Counted from the stretch's first letter, positions 23,898 through 32,741 are shown. The stretch: 64,000 bases of DNA from Litorivicinus lipolyticus (GCF_009650135.1 NZ_CP045871.1:1488001-1552000), one strand, 5' to 3'. Notes: generated by a model from the letters alone, not told the origin. A program made the numbers and translations.

Positions 23898-25340
23898 TCA
23901 GCTCGGGGTGCCGCACGCGATGTACGCGGTCTTGACCGTGGTGTAGAACTCGGCGGCGTAACTGCCTTGCTCACGCGGGCCGTAGCTGGAATTACCGCGG
24001 CCACCGAAGGGCACGTGGTAGTCGGTGCCGGCGGTCGCCAAGTTGACCATGACGCAGCCCGTACGCGCGTTGCGGCGGAAGTGGTTAGCGCGCGCCAGGT
24101 TCTGGGTGACGATGCCGCTGGTCAGGCCAAATTCAGTGTCATTGACCACGTGTAATGCTTCATCGTAGCTGTCGACCGCGATCACGGCCGCCAGCGGTGC
24201 GAACATTTCCTCGCGGTTGATGCGCATGTCGTTACGGCTATTGATGAACAAGCCCGGGCGCATGTAGTAGCCGGGGGTCGCCAATTCAATTTGCTGGCCG
24301 CCGGTGATCAGCTCTGCGCCTTCGGCTTGGCCCAAGGCTGCGTATTCAAGGTTTGACTGCAATTGTTCAGCCGACACCACCGGTCCGATCTGGGTACCGG
24401 CCTCGAGCGCATGACCGACCACCATGGCATCGGTCGCGGTGACCAGGCGCTCAACGAATTGATCGTGGATTGAACGGTGCACGACCAAACGTGAGGACGC
24501 CGTGCATTTCTGGCCGGTGCCGCCAAACGCGCCGCCCAAGGCCAGGCTGACCGCCAAATCCAGATCAGCGTCGTCCATCACCGCCAACGCATTTTTAGAG
24601 CCCATTTCGAGCTGGATTTTGGTGAAATTCTGGACCGCTGCCGCCGCCACGCCGCGCCCGACGGGCACGGACCCGGTGAACGAGACCGCGTCGATTTTGG
24701 GGCTTTCGACCAAGGCTTGACCGATGCTTGACCCCGAGCCCATGACCAACTGGAACAGCCCGCGTGGCAGGTCCTGCTTTTCGATGATCTTGGCCAATTC
24801 CACCGCCGACGCCGGGGTCGCATTCGCAGGTTTCCAAATCACCGCGTTGCCATACGCCAGCGCCGGCGCAATTTTCCAGCTGGCGGTCGCGGTCGGAAAG
24901 TTCCATGGCGATACAATCGCGACCACACCCACGGCCTCGCGGCGGACATCGATTTCGATGCCATCGCGCACCGAATCTGCGGTGTCACCCATCTGGCGTA
25001 GGGTTTCGGCGGCGTAATAGGTAAAGAACTGTCCGGCACGGTAGACCTCGCCCTTGCCCTCAGCCTTGGGCTTACCTTCTTCGCGCGACAACAGCTCGCC
25101 AAGCTCGGCGCTGCGCGCCATCATTTCGTTACCGATTGCCATTAACGCGTTGTACCGGCGCTCCAAGCCGCTTTGGGCCCATTCACGCTGCGCGATACGG
25201 GCGCAATCCAAGGCACTGTCTAGCTGCTCGGGGGTGGCCTGGGTGAATTGGCCAATCACATCGCGGGTGTCCGACGGGTTGATGTTGTCGATGCTGTGAT
25301 TGCCTGCGACCCATTCGCCGCCGATGTAGTTCAGATTCAT
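23898..25340 (-). CDS. NAD(P)-dependent aldehyde dehydrogenase (ketoglutarate-semialdehyde dehydrogenase-like)
   Basis: A 480-residue enzyme of normal ALDH length. It has SPWNFPTATASWKIAPALAY (cofactor region), VSFTGSVPVGRGVA, the catalytic Glu in LEMGSKNALAV, and the nucleophile Cys in FGGTGQKCTASS, then MFAPLAAV and the C-terminal PFGGRGNSSYGPREQG. ATG 25340 has AAGGA seven bases upstream; ATG 25346 is too close to that site. The subgroup resembles enzymes acting on 2,5-dioxovalerate or succinate-semialdehyde-type substrates. As first gene of the block it may oxidise an aldehyde left after amine oxidation by the second sox complex. The exact substrate is unknown. Confidence 0.88.
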   Translation of the reverse strand: MNLNYIGGEWVAGNHSIDNINPSDTRDVIGQFTQATPEQLDSALDCARIAQREWAQSGLERRYNALMAIGNEMMARSAELGELLSREEGKPKAEGKGEVYRAGQFFTYYAAETLRQMGDTADSVRDGIEIDVRREAVGVVAIVSPWNFPTATASWKIAPALAYGNAVIWKPANATPASAVELAKIIEKQDLPRGLFQLVMGSGSSIGQALVESPKIDAVSFTGSVPVGRGVAAAAVQNFTKIQLEMGSKNALAVMDDADLDLAVSLALGGAFGGTGQKCTASSRLVVHRSIHDQFVERLVTATDAMVVGHALEAGTQIGPVVSAEQLQSNLEYAALGQAEGAELITGGQQIELATPGYYMRPGLFINSRNDMRINREEMFAPLAAVIAVDSYDEALHVVNDTEFGLTSGIVTQNLARANHFRRNARTGCVMVNLATAGTDYHVPFGGRGNSSYGPREQGSYAAEFYTTVKTAYIACGTPS

Positions 25341-25346
25341 GTGCAT

Positions 25347-25433
25347 GTCCTTGTTGCGCGCTGATTTTGATTCAGTATGTAAGCGGTGATAACTTCAGTC
25401 AAAATCTATTTAAGTTAAGTAATTACAGAAAAA
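25347..25433. promoter_or_regulatory. Divergent promoter region, ALDH operon and lysR remnant
   Basis: An 87-bp AT-rich spacer between the divergent ALDH and lysR starts. It contains an interrupted palindrome CTGATTTTGATTCAG, within which TGA-N7-TCA fits the T-N11-A pattern of LysR operators, and further AT-rich DNA towards lysR. The LysR gene next to it is broken, so the site may now be orphaned. This assignment is inference. Confidence 0.3.
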
Positions 25434-26104
25434 ATGAAACTAGAGTCCTTTCGTGTTTTTATCGCCGTGGCCGACGCCCAAAGCCTGGTCCTGGCCGCCA
25501 AACAGCTCAACAAAACGCCGTCTGGCTTGTCGATGGCGCTGAAAAATTTGGAAACCCAAATCGGCGCGCCGTTGTTTGCCAGCGAACGCAAAAACCAACT
25601 GACCGCGCTAGGCCAATGGGTATTGACGCGAGCCCGGCACGACGTCGCCCAATTCGATGCCACCGTGCGCTGGAGCGCGACGAGATGGATTTGGTGGTGC
25701 GATCGCACGTCGACGCACCGCCCTCGCCGCTGTTGCGCGAACGCCTAGGCTGGGTCATGCCCGCCAGTCATCCGCTGGCCGGCGCCAGCATGCTGGAGTG
25801 GTCGGATGTACGCGCCACACCCGGGCTGTCCAACCGCTTGTGCCAACAATCCGGCCGCGAATGGATGCAAGCCTTCGATCGCAGTGCCGCCCTACGCATT
25901 CACAATACCGCGTCGCTATTGGCGATGGTGCGTGCCGGCCTCGGCATGACCTTGTTACCCGAGCTGGCTGTGCTCGGCTTGGTGGACCTGGCCTTTGTGC
26001 CCTGCGCCGAACCGGAGTGGCGCTACCTGGCGGTCCACACCCAAGCCCTCCCCAGCCCAGCCGTGCAAGAATTTGCGGCGGCACTGCACCGCTACATGGG
26101 CTAG
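25434..26104 (+). pseudogene. Broken LysR-family regulator
   Basis: Frame 3 from ATG 25434 encodes a good LysR helix-turn-helix (MKLESFRVFIAVADAQSLVL, KQLNKTPSGLSMALKNLE) to about residue 78, then nonsense and a stop. From about 25670, frame 2 encodes the effector domain from ALERDEMDLVVRS onward: RERLGWVMPASHPLAG, ASLLAMVRAGLGMTLLPELA, and a natural C-terminus at 26104. About 45-50 residues between the linker helix and the first effector strand are missing. One deletion not divisible by three would explain both the gap and the frame change. It is divergent from the ALDH operon and was presumably its regulator. The other neighbour, soxG2, is convergent. Confidence 0.78.
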
Positions 26105-26646
26105 CGGATGCGCTCGGCGGCCTGTTCGATGGCGTGCAACAACGACGCCGCGCTCGAGCGTGGCCCGTAGACACTGAGGCTGTCCGTAGCACGGCGCACA
26201 AACAAGCAGCCCAGGTGTTCCAGGGCCCCGCGCTGGGCGCAGCCGACCGTGAAGTGGCGCCAATCCACCATCGCCAAGCGTTCAAACAGCACCGCCAAGT
26301 CAGGCGCGCGGACATCAAACCGGACCCAGGCATCGGTCTGTTCAGTGACCGACGCGGCGCCGCGTAACCGCGCAGCCATGGCACCGGCTTGATCGCCTTC
26401 GCCATCGTAGGGCAGCTCCAGCATCCACTGCTGCGGCCCGGTCCAAAACGCCTCTAGGGTCGTTAAGTCGGCAAAACGACCGACCTCAGGCAAGCCCGGC
26501 AGCGCATGGTCCAATGCGCCTTGCTGACCGCGCCGGGTGGCACACGACAGCAAGGCATTGCTGCATTCCGTCAGGTGTACGGCGCCGATGGTTTTGTCCA
26601 GCGCCGCCGACGCTCCCAGGGCAGATATCGCTGTTAACTTATCCAC
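26101..26646 (-). CDS. Sarcosine oxidase gamma subunit paralogue (SoxG2)
   Basis: A 181-residue SoxG-type protein, shorter and divergent from the copy at 7009. It starts at GTG 26646, with GGGGAG seven bases upstream and an eight-base overlap (GTGGATAA) with the soxA2 stop, the same coupling geometry as in the first cluster. The ORF extension to 26796 lies inside soxA2 and is rejected. Segments such as GPQQWMLELPYDGE match the family. It is the last gene of soxBDAG2 and presumably structural. Confidence 0.85.
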   Translation of the reverse strand: MDKLTAISALGASAALDKTIGAVHLTECSNALLSCATRRGQQGALDHALPGLPEVGRFADLTTLEAFWTGPQQWMLELPYDGEGDQAGAMAARLRGAASVTEQTDAWVRFDVRAPDLAVLFERLAMVDWRHFTVGCAQRGALEHLGCLFVRRATDSLSVYGPRSSAASLLHAIEQAAERIR

Positions 26647-29545
26647 GTAACCGCTCCCCTTCCGGATCAACAAAGTGGGCACTGACCACCTTAACCTTGA
26701 CGTCCAGCCCTTCGAGTGGGCTGACCGCGCGCATGTGTTCGCCCAAGCGCGACTCGGCGTTTTCCAGATAGCCCAGGGCGATGCTGCTGCCGACATGCGG
26801 CGAATAGCAGGCCGAGGTCAGCCAGCCTTGGTCATTGGCCGCATTGGCGACCGCGTCGGCGCCCATCAGGTGCATGCCGCCGAGCAAGCTGTCATTGCCA
26901 TCCAGTGGCACAAAGCCGACCAGACGCCGCGTATCCGCCGCCAACACCTCGCGATTGGCCAAGACCCGGCCGATGCTGTCTTTGGCTTGGGCCACCATTC
27001 GGCCCAGCCCCAGGTTCAGCGCCGTGGTGGTGCCGTTCAGTTCATTACCGGCGGCATGGCCTTTCTCAATGCGCAGCACCCCCAGCGCCTCAGTTCCGTA
27101 TGGCATCACCCCAAGGTCACGGCCGACGTCCATCAAACGCCGCATCAGGGCATCGCCATAGCGCGTCGGCACCGCCAACTCGTAGGCCATTTCGCCGGAA
27201 AAACTGATCCGAAATAGGCGCGCCCGCAGTCCACCACAGACCGTGATGTTGGCACAGGCCATGAACGGGAAGCCCTCGTTGGATAGGTCATAGTCCGGGT
27301 CGACAATGCGCTGTAGCAAAGCCCGGGACTGGGGCCCGGCGACCGCGTATTGGGCCCAGGCCTCGGTCGTGCTGATCAATTGCACGTCCATGCCGGGGCA
27401 CAGGCATTGGCGGACAAATTCCATGTGCCGATAGACCGCGACTGCGTTGGCGGTGGTCGTGGTGACCACGAAATGATCGTCCGCCAAGCGCGCGGCGGTG
27501 CCGTCATCCATGGCGATACCGTCTTCGCGCAGCATCAAACCGTAGCGTGTACGCCCGACCGCCAGTTTGACAAAACCGTTGGCGTAAACTTTATTCAGGA
27601 ACTGCGCCGCGTCCGCACCCTGAACATCGATCTTGCCCAAGGTGGTGACGTCACAGACCCCGACGTTTTGGCGGACGTTAATGACCTCGCGATCCACGCT
27701 TTGGCGCCAATGGGTTTCACCGGGCTGGGTGAACCACTGCGCACGCAGCCAGTTGCCGACCTCGACAAAGGTAGCCTTGTGTTCGACCGCCCAGCGGTGG
27801 GACGGGGTCAGCCGCGTTGGCTTAAATTCGCCATCGCGTGAACGCCCGGCCCATGCGCCGATGGCCACCGGGGTATAGGGCGGGCGAAACATGGTGGTGC
27901 CGGTGTCGGCAATACCTTTGCCGGTCATTTCGGCCATCACCGCCAGACCCAGCACATTCGCCGTTTTGCCCTGATCGGTGGCCATGCCCAAGGTCGTGTA
28001 ACGCTTCAGGTGTTCGACCGAAATAAAGCCTTCTTGGTGGCTCAGCTTGACGTCTTTGACGGTGACATCGTTTTGCTGATCAATCCACGCACGTCCAGCG
28101 CCGTGATCGACCCGCAAGGTCGCATCGGGTGCGCAGGCCAAATCCTCGGCCTCGGGTAGTTTCGGCAATTCCAGGCTGCCGCCCAGGGCCTGTGAAGCCC
28201 GGTAGGCGCCATCGGCCAAGGCTGCCGCGGTGCTCATTTTGCCCGCCGCCGCGCCCGCCACCGACATGCCAACCGGCAGCTCATCGCCGGCCACGAAGGC
28301 GTGCAAATCGGAGTCCCAAACCGGGCGTCCGCGTTGGTGACAGGTCAGGTGAACATTCGGGTTCCAGCCGCCCGACACGCCCAAAGCATCACAGTCGATC
28401 CACTCCAGGCGACCGTCGCTGCGGCGCACCTGGATCGCGCTCAAACCCAGTTTACCGCGGGTGTCGACCACGGCATCGCCCTGGCGTGTGTCGATGACCG
28501 CCACCACCGTGACGCCGGCGGCGGTAAGGTCCGCCGCGGTACGCAGCCCGTCGTCGTTGTTGCTGAACACCGCAACGCGCTGGCCGACCGCGCTGGCCCA
28601 GCGGTTGGCATAGGCGCGCATGGCACCGGCCAACATGATGCCGGGCCGGTCATTGTTTTCAAACGCGATCGGCCGCTCGGTGGCGCCCGCCGCCAGCAAC
28701 GTGTGGTCGGCGTAGATGCGCCACAAGGTCTGACGGGTTTGATTCGGCGCGGCCGCCGCCAGGTGGTCGGTATTGCGTTCCAGCGCCGCGTAAACGCCAT
28801 GATCAAAGGCGCCGAGCACCGTCGTGCGGGTCATCAAGCGAACATTCGCCAGCCCATTCAATTCCGCGACCGTGGTATCGACCCACGCACTGGCCGGCGC
28901 GTCGTCCAGCGTAAAACGTTCCGCATTCAGGCGACCGCCGAGGCGAAAATCCTCGTCGGCCAGAATGACGCTGCGTCCGGCACGGCCCGCCACCAACGCC
29001 GCCGCCAAGCCCGCGGGACCGGCGCCGACAATCAACAGATCCGCATACAAGAAACCCTTGTCGTATTGGTCCGGATCCGGTTGCATGGACAGGTGCCCAA
29101 GGCCCGCGGCGCGGCGAATCGCCGGCTCGTAAACCTTTTCCCAAAACTTTTTCGGCCACATGAAGGTTTTGTAGTAAAACCCGGCGGATAGGAAGCTGCT
29201 GAAGCGGTCGTTAATACCCAGCGCGTCAAAGGCCAACGACGGCCAGCGGTTTTGACTGTGGGCGACCAAACCGTCGAACAGCTCGACCGTGGTGGCACGG
29301 GTGTTGGGTTCTTTAAATGCCCCTTCGCGCAATTCAACCAGCGCATTGGGTTCCTCGCTGCCGGCGGTTAACGGGCCGCGCGGGCGGTGGTATTTGAAAC
29401 TGCGCCCCATCAAACGCACGCCGTTGGCCAACAAAGCCGAGGCCAGCGTATCGCCCTCAAAGCCCTGGTAGTGCATGCCATCAAAGCTAAAATTCAGCGT
29501 TTTGGCGCGGTCCAGCTGGCCGCCTTGCAGTCGATTTACGGTCAT
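26639..29545 (-). CDS. Sarcosine oxidase alpha subunit paralogue (SoxA2)
   Basis: A 968-residue protein with the full SoxA architecture: N-terminal Fer2_4 region with GFEGDTLASALLANGVRLMG, Rossmann motif LLIVGAGPAGLAAALVAGRA near 170-189, the segment FMWPKKFWEK, and a C-terminal GcvT-like half (SFSGEMAYELAVPTRYG). It is clearly diverged from the copy at 7610, being 32 residues shorter with many substitutions through the substrate half. The partner subunits are encoded around it in the same order. It probably oxidises an N-methyl or secondary amino acid other than sarcosine, with the methyl passed to THF or released as formaldehyde. The start overlaps the soxD2 stop (ATGA). Confidence 0.9.
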   Translation of the reverse strand: MTVNRLQGGQLDRAKTLNFSFDGMHYQGFEGDTLASALLANGVRLMGRSFKYHRPRGPLTAGSEEPNALVELREGAFKEPNTRATTVELFDGLVAHSQNRWPSLAFDALGINDRFSSFLSAGFYYKTFMWPKKFWEKVYEPAIRRAAGLGHLSMQPDPDQYDKGFLYADLLIVGAGPAGLAAALVAGRAGRSVILADEDFRLGGRLNAERFTLDDAPASAWVDTTVAELNGLANVRLMTRTTVLGAFDHGVYAALERNTDHLAAAAPNQTRQTLWRIYADHTLLAAGATERPIAFENNDRPGIMLAGAMRAYANRWASAVGQRVAVFSNNDDGLRTAADLTAAGVTVVAVIDTRQGDAVVDTRGKLGLSAIQVRRSDGRLEWIDCDALGVSGGWNPNVHLTCHQRGRPVWDSDLHAFVAGDELPVGMSVAGAAAGKMSTAAALADGAYRASQALGGSLELPKLPEAEDLACAPDATLRVDHGAGRAWIDQQNDVTVKDVKLSHQEGFISVEHLKRYTTLGMATDQGKTANVLGLAVMAEMTGKGIADTGTTMFRPPYTPVAIGAWAGRSRDGEFKPTRLTPSHRWAVEHKATFVEVGNWLRAQWFTQPGETHWRQSVDREVINVRQNVGVCDVTTLGKIDVQGADAAQFLNKVYANGFVKLAVGRTRYGLMLREDGIAMDDGTAARLADDHFVVTTTTANAVAVYRHMEFVRQCLCPGMDVQLISTTEAWAQYAVAGPQSRALLQRIVDPDYDLSNEGFPFMACANITVCGGLRARLFRISFSGEMAYELAVPTRYGDALMRRLMDVGRDLGVMPYGTEALGVLRIEKGHAAGNELNGTTTALNLGLGRMVAQAKDSIGRVLANREVLAADTRRLVGFVPLDGNDSLLGGMHLMGADAVANAANDQGWLTSACYSPHVGSSIALGYLENAESRLGEHMRAVSPLEGLDVKVKVVSAHFVDPEGERLRG

Positions 29546-29814
29546 ACCGCGGCCACCTCGCTGGCCAATGTTGCGTCAATTATTTCGTGGGTCAGGGTGT
29601 TGCGAGTGACCACCAACCACGATCGATCGCCCTGTTCGTGGAACCACAGTTCACGGTGGATGCCGGCCGGGTTGTCGCGCAAATAGGTGTAGTCATGCAA
29701 GGCCGCCTCGGCGCCCTCGGCCATGCCATCCGGACGATCGAGCAGGCTGGCATCGCCTTTGTAGACGAACTCTTGGGCATCACGCAGGCCCAGCAAAGGG
29801 TGGGGTATCAACAT
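29542..29814 (-). CDS. Sarcosine oxidase delta subunit paralogue lacking zinc ligands (SoxD2)
   Basis: The 90-residue protein aligns with SoxD along its length (YTYLRDNPAGIHRELWFHEQ, VTRNTLTHEI) but has no cysteine at all. The CPHCG motif is replaced by IPHPLLGLRD, and the last ligand of HALGC is Asp in HEQGD; only the His remains. It therefore cannot bind zinc as the standard delta subunit does. ATG 29814 gives the family-like N-terminus; the start at 29865 would overlap soxB2. This is a diagnostic difference between the two sox clusters. Confidence 0.85.
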   Translation of the reverse strand: MLIPHPLLGLRDAQEFVYKGDASLLDRPDGMAEGAEAALHDYTYLRDNPAGIHRELWFHEQGDRSWLVVTRNTLTHEIIDATLASEVAAV

Positions 29815-29824
29815 CGTCGTCGCC

Positions 29825-31075
29825 TCAGTGCAGGTTGGGCTGAGCGCCCTGACCTTTCTCGTCAATCATGGCACCGCGCTGGAATCGATCCAGGCGGTAT
29901 GCGGTGGCGGTCGGGTGCGGCGTATCGGTCGCCAACAAGTGCGCAAAACACCAACCCGAGGCCGGAGTCGCTTTGAAGCCGCCGTAGCACCAGCCGCCGT
30001 TAAAATACAGGCCGTTCAACGAGGTTCGGTCAATAAAGGGCGAGCCGTCCATGGACATATCCATGACCCCGCCCCACATGCGCAGCAACCGCGCCCGGCC
30101 AATCATCGGCATCAGCGCCATCCCGCCCTCGCAGACGTCCTCGACCACGGGTAAATTGCCGCGCTGGGCGTAGCTGTTGTAGCCGTCAATATCGCCGCCA
30201 AACACCAAACCGCCCTTGTCGGACTGGCTGACGTAAAAGTGCCCGGCGCCAAAGGTAATCACGCCCGGGATGGTCGGTTTTAAGCCTTCGCTGACGAAGG
30301 CTTGGAGCACGTGGCTTTCAATCGGCAACCGAATGCCCGCTTTTTGCATGACGCGCGACGAATTCCCGGCCACGGCGCAGCCGACTTTGCCGGCGCCAAT
30401 AAAACCGCGACTGGTTTCGACACCGACGACCCTGTCCTGCTCGATACGAAACCCGGTGACCTCACAGTTTTGGATAATGTCGACGCCGCGCTGGTCCGCT
30501 GCGCGCGCATACCCCCAGGCCACGGCGTCATGGCGCACGGTGCCACCGCGCGGCTGCAGCAAACCGCCCTTGATCGGGAATCGGCTGTTGTCAAAGTTCA
30601 AAAATGGCGCCATCGCCTCGACCTGTTCGCGACCCAGCAGCTCCGCATCCACGCCATGCAGGCGCATGGCATTGCCGCGCCGGCGAAAAGCATCGCGCTG
30701 GGCGTCCGAGTGATACAGATTGAGTACGCCGCGCTGGGAGACCATGGCGTTGTAGTTCAAATCCTGTTCCAAGTTTTCCCACAACTTCATGGAGAATTCG
30801 TAAAAGGGTTCGTTACCGTCCAGCATATAGTTGGAGCGCACAATGGTCGTGTTGCGGCCGACGTTACCACCGCCAATCCAGCCTTTTTCCAGCACCGCAA
30901 TGTTGGCCTGGCCAAACTCTTTGGCCAGGTAATAGGCCGTCGCCAGCCCATGCCCACCGCCGCCAATGATGACAAAGTCGTAATGCGCTTTGGGCTGTGG
31001 GGAGCGCCACGCTGGGCGCCAACCTTTGTGGCCCGTTAGCGCCTCTTTGATCACCTTTAAGGCGGAATACTTCAT
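29825..31075 (-). CDS. Sarcosine oxidase beta subunit paralogue (SoxB2)
   Basis: A 416-residue DAO-family flavoprotein with [20 protein letters not shown] near the N-terminus, [14 protein letters not shown], the covalent-FMN His segment [13 protein letters not shown], and the C-terminal NGGWCYGGFKATPASG. I chose ATG 31075, which has GGAG six bases upstream; the upstream ORF extension is not protein-like. It heads soxB2-D2-A2-G2 and is divergent from the FAD oxidoreductase at 31245, sharing a 169-bp promoter region. Confidence 0.92.
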   Translation of the reverse strand: MKYSALKVIKEALTGHKGWRPAWRSPQPKAHYDFVIIGGGGHGLATAYYLAKEFGQANIAVLEKGWIGGGNVGRNTTIVRSNYMLDGNEPFYEFSMKLWENLEQDLNYNAMVSQRGVLNLYHSDAQRDAFRRRGNAMRLHGVDAELLGREQVEAMAPFLNFDNSRFPIKGGLLQPRGGTVRHDAVAWGYARAADQRGVDIIQNCEVTGFRIEQDRVVGVETSRGFIGAGKVGCAVAGNSSRVMQKAGIRLPIESHVLQAFVSEGLKPTIPGVITFGAGHFYVSQSDKGGLVFGGDIDGYNSYAQRGNLPVVEDVCEGGMALMPMIGRARLLRMWGGVMDMSMDGSPFIDRTSLNGLYFNGGWCYGGFKATPASGWCFAHLLATDTPHPTATAYRLDRFQRGAMIDEKGQGAQPNLH

Positions 31076-31244
31076 AGCGGTCTCCGTTATCGTCGACGCA
31101 GTGTACGCAGTGTTTAGCCGCATCAATGTTGCCAAAAAAGACAAAAACTGGTCCATTTCGGACATCTCGTTAGGCTCAAAGCTACCTAATCTTGGCCCAT
31201 CATAAAAACCACAACGCTGGTGCCAAACCAGCCAAGGATCACAC
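31076..31244. promoter_or_regulatory. Divergent promoter region between soxB2 and FAD oxidoreductase
   Basis: A 169-bp AT-richer spacer with A-rich tracts. It includes CATTTCGGACA at about 31154, reminiscent of the CATTGCGACA element in the dgcA-dddP spacer. This weak resemblance could mean shared control by the GbdR-like protein. No confident promoter boxes were assigned. Confidence 0.25.
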
Positions 31245-32588
31245 ATGGGACTGCCCACACAGACGCGCTATTTAATCATCGGCGCCGGCATTCACGGACT
31301 CAGCACCGCCTACCATTTGGCAGTCGAGCTTAAAGCCAGCGGGAAAGGCGATGGACGCGATATTTTGGTCATCGACAAGAGCGGCGTCGCATCTGGCGCC
31401 TCGGGCATCGCCTGTGGTGTGGTGCGCAACAACTACTTCCAACCGGCCATGCGCGAATTGATGGCCCACAGCGTTGATGTGTGGGAAGCCGATGCCCAGG
31501 CTTACCATTACCACGCGGTTGGCTACATGCAGATCAGCCCGGAATCCATGCATGAAGACGTCGCCAGCATCGCTCAACAACAAAAAGACATCGGTTACGA
31601 AAGCGACTTTATTGAGGGTGAAGCGGACTGCATGACCTACATGAAGGGGTTGTTTGACGATTGGCAGGCCCGTGACATCACCTCGGTGCTGCACGAAAAA
31701 CGCGGCGGCTATGCCAACAACGCCCGCGCCATGCACGCCCTCGCCAAAAAAGCCACGGACGCCGGCGTCACCATTTTAGGCGGTGTTACCGTGCGCGCGT
31801 TCGAAAAGGACGCCAGTGGCGCCGTCACTGCGGTGGTGACCGACCAAGGCAATATCCAAGCCGACCACATTGTGATCGGCGCCGGTCCCTGGGCCAAACA
31901 GTTTTGGGACATGCTGGAGCTGGAATCAACCACCCAGATTAAAGGCCCCGACGGCACCATTCACACCGATGTGCCGATGTGGATTTATTGGTCATTGCAG
32001 GAGGGCACCTTGGGTGTCGAGCCGGACATGCTGAAAACCAACGCCGGCGCCATGCCGCCGGTGATCCATGTCGACAGCAACGCGACGCTGTACTCGGATG
32101 TCGACGGCAGCGTCATCACCGACAAAATGTGGGGCATTTATTACAAGCCTGACTTTAACTTCGGCGGCATCCAAGGCGGCGCGGCGCCCTTTCCGATTCA
32201 GACCGACCCCAACCAGGTCGCGGTTGACCCGTACGGGCCGGCCTCGCCGGAATTCATCGTTGGCGACGATTTCGCCCACATGTGGGTGTCGGCGCTGGCG
32301 CACTGCCAAAAACGCTTCGAAGGCCATGTGCCCAAGTTTAAACAAGAGCCGTCGGGCGGCATCGGCGCCTTTACCCCGGACAGCTTTCCGGTGTTCGACA
32401 CCTTTTGCCAGAACGTCTACTTCCTGGCCGACTCGAACCACGGCTATAAGATGATTGGTGTCGGCAAACTAGTCGCCGAAGAATTGGTTCACGCTCGCCC
32501 CAGCGCGCTGCTTGAGCCGTTTCGATTTAGTCGTTATGCGGCCGGTCAGCTACACCCGACGTCCAGCAGCCCCTTCCCCTGGAGCTAA
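31245..32588 (+). CDS. FAD-dependent amine/amino-acid oxidoreductase (DAO family)
   Basis: The 447-residue protein has the N-terminal FAD motif YLIIGAGIHGLSTAYHLAVE, then ASGASGIACGVVRNNYFQP, and a C-terminal PSGGIGAFTPDSFPVFD and DSNHGYKMIGVGKLVAE typical of DAO-type enzymes. It has no signal peptide and no second domain. A Gly-Ile-His in the Rossmann loop and an ANN/SGIACGVVRNN region resemble sarcosine- or dimethylglycine-oxidase relatives. It is divergent from soxBDAG2 and probably acts on a neighbouring intermediate, such as demethylating the substrate before the sox complex. The substrate is not known. Confidence 0.83.
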   Translation: MGLPTQTRYLIIGAGIHGLSTAYHLAVELKASGKGDGRDILVIDKSGVASGASGIACGVVRNNYFQPAMRELMAHSVDVWEADAQAYHYHAVGYMQISPESMHEDVASIAQQQKDIGYESDFIEGEADCMTYMKGLFDDWQARDITSVLHEKRGGYANNARAMHALAKKATDAGVTILGGVTVRAFEKDASGAVTAVVTDQGNIQADHIVIGAGPWAKQFWDMLELESTTQIKGPDGTIHTDVPMWIYWSLQEGTLGVEPDMLKTNAGAMPPVIHVDSNATLYSDVDGSVITDKMWGIYYKPDFNFGGIQGGAAPFPIQTDPNQVAVDPYGPASPEFIVGDDFAHMWVSALAHCQKRFEGHVPKFKQEPSGGIGAFTPDSFPVFDTFCQNVYFLADSNHGYKMIGVGKLVAEELVHARPSALLEPFRFSRYAAGQLHPTSSSPFPWS

Positions 32589-32594
32589 GAATCA

Positions 32595-32624
32595 ACCGCC
32601 ACGTTCTTTTGTGCACGTGGCGGT
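32595..32624. repeat. Stem-loop after the FAD oxidoreductase
   Basis: Perfect nine-base arms ACCGCCACG (32595-32603) and CGTGGCGGT (32616-32624) lie just after the stop at 32588. There is no T-run on the plus strand, so it is not a standard intrinsic terminator. It may protect the mRNA 3' end or act as a weak terminator. Confidence 0.4.
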
Positions 32625-32688
32625 CATGGCGAGCAGCAATTCATTGAGCATCGCAATATCAACACTCGCGTAAAAACCACCTAATCAA

Positions 32689-32703
32689 ATATCAATTTGA
32701 TAT
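32689..32703. promoter_or_regulatory. 15-bp palindrome next to poly-C tract
   Basis: ATATCAA-T-TTGATAT is a perfect odd palindrome three bases before the homopolymer. It has operator geometry and sits upstream of a gene for a winged-helix protein, so an autoregulatory site is plausible. Confidence 0.45.
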
Positions 32704-32706
32704 CTA

Positions 32707-32722
32707 CCCCCCCCCCCCCCCC
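32707..32722. repeat. Homopolymer of 16 C
   Basis: Sixteen consecutive C between a palindrome and a TATACT box (32736-32741). The tract covers the place where a -35 element would be for that -10 box, so length changes by slipped-strand mispairing would alter promoter geometry. Tracts of this length in this compact genome are exceptional; the count may also carry sequencing uncertainty. Confidence 0.85.
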
Positions 32723-32735
32723 GCTCAATCTTGTA

Positions 32736-32741
32736 TATACT
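32736..32741 (+). promoter_or_regulatory. Candidate -10 box for the winged-helix gene
   Basis: TATACT ends seven bases before ATG 32748, so transcription would begin at or next to the A of the start codon and give a leaderless mRNA. No Shine-Dalgarno sequence is present upstream of this ATG, which fits. There is no good -35 because the region is poly-C. Confidence 0.4.

Noticed and set aside
28129..29191. Long plus-strand ORFs across soxA2 and many similar ORFs across other GC-rich genes
   Set aside because: They are Arg/Pro/His-rich shadows opposite clear coding sequence and have no family features.
19521..32590. Genomic island bounded by mobile elements
   Set aside because: No transposase, integrase, tRNA or attachment repeat was found; the pseudogenes alone do not show transfer.
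32595..32624. Intrinsic terminator after the FAD oxidoreductase
   Set aside because: The stem is perfect but no T-run follows on either strand; kept only as a stem-loop.
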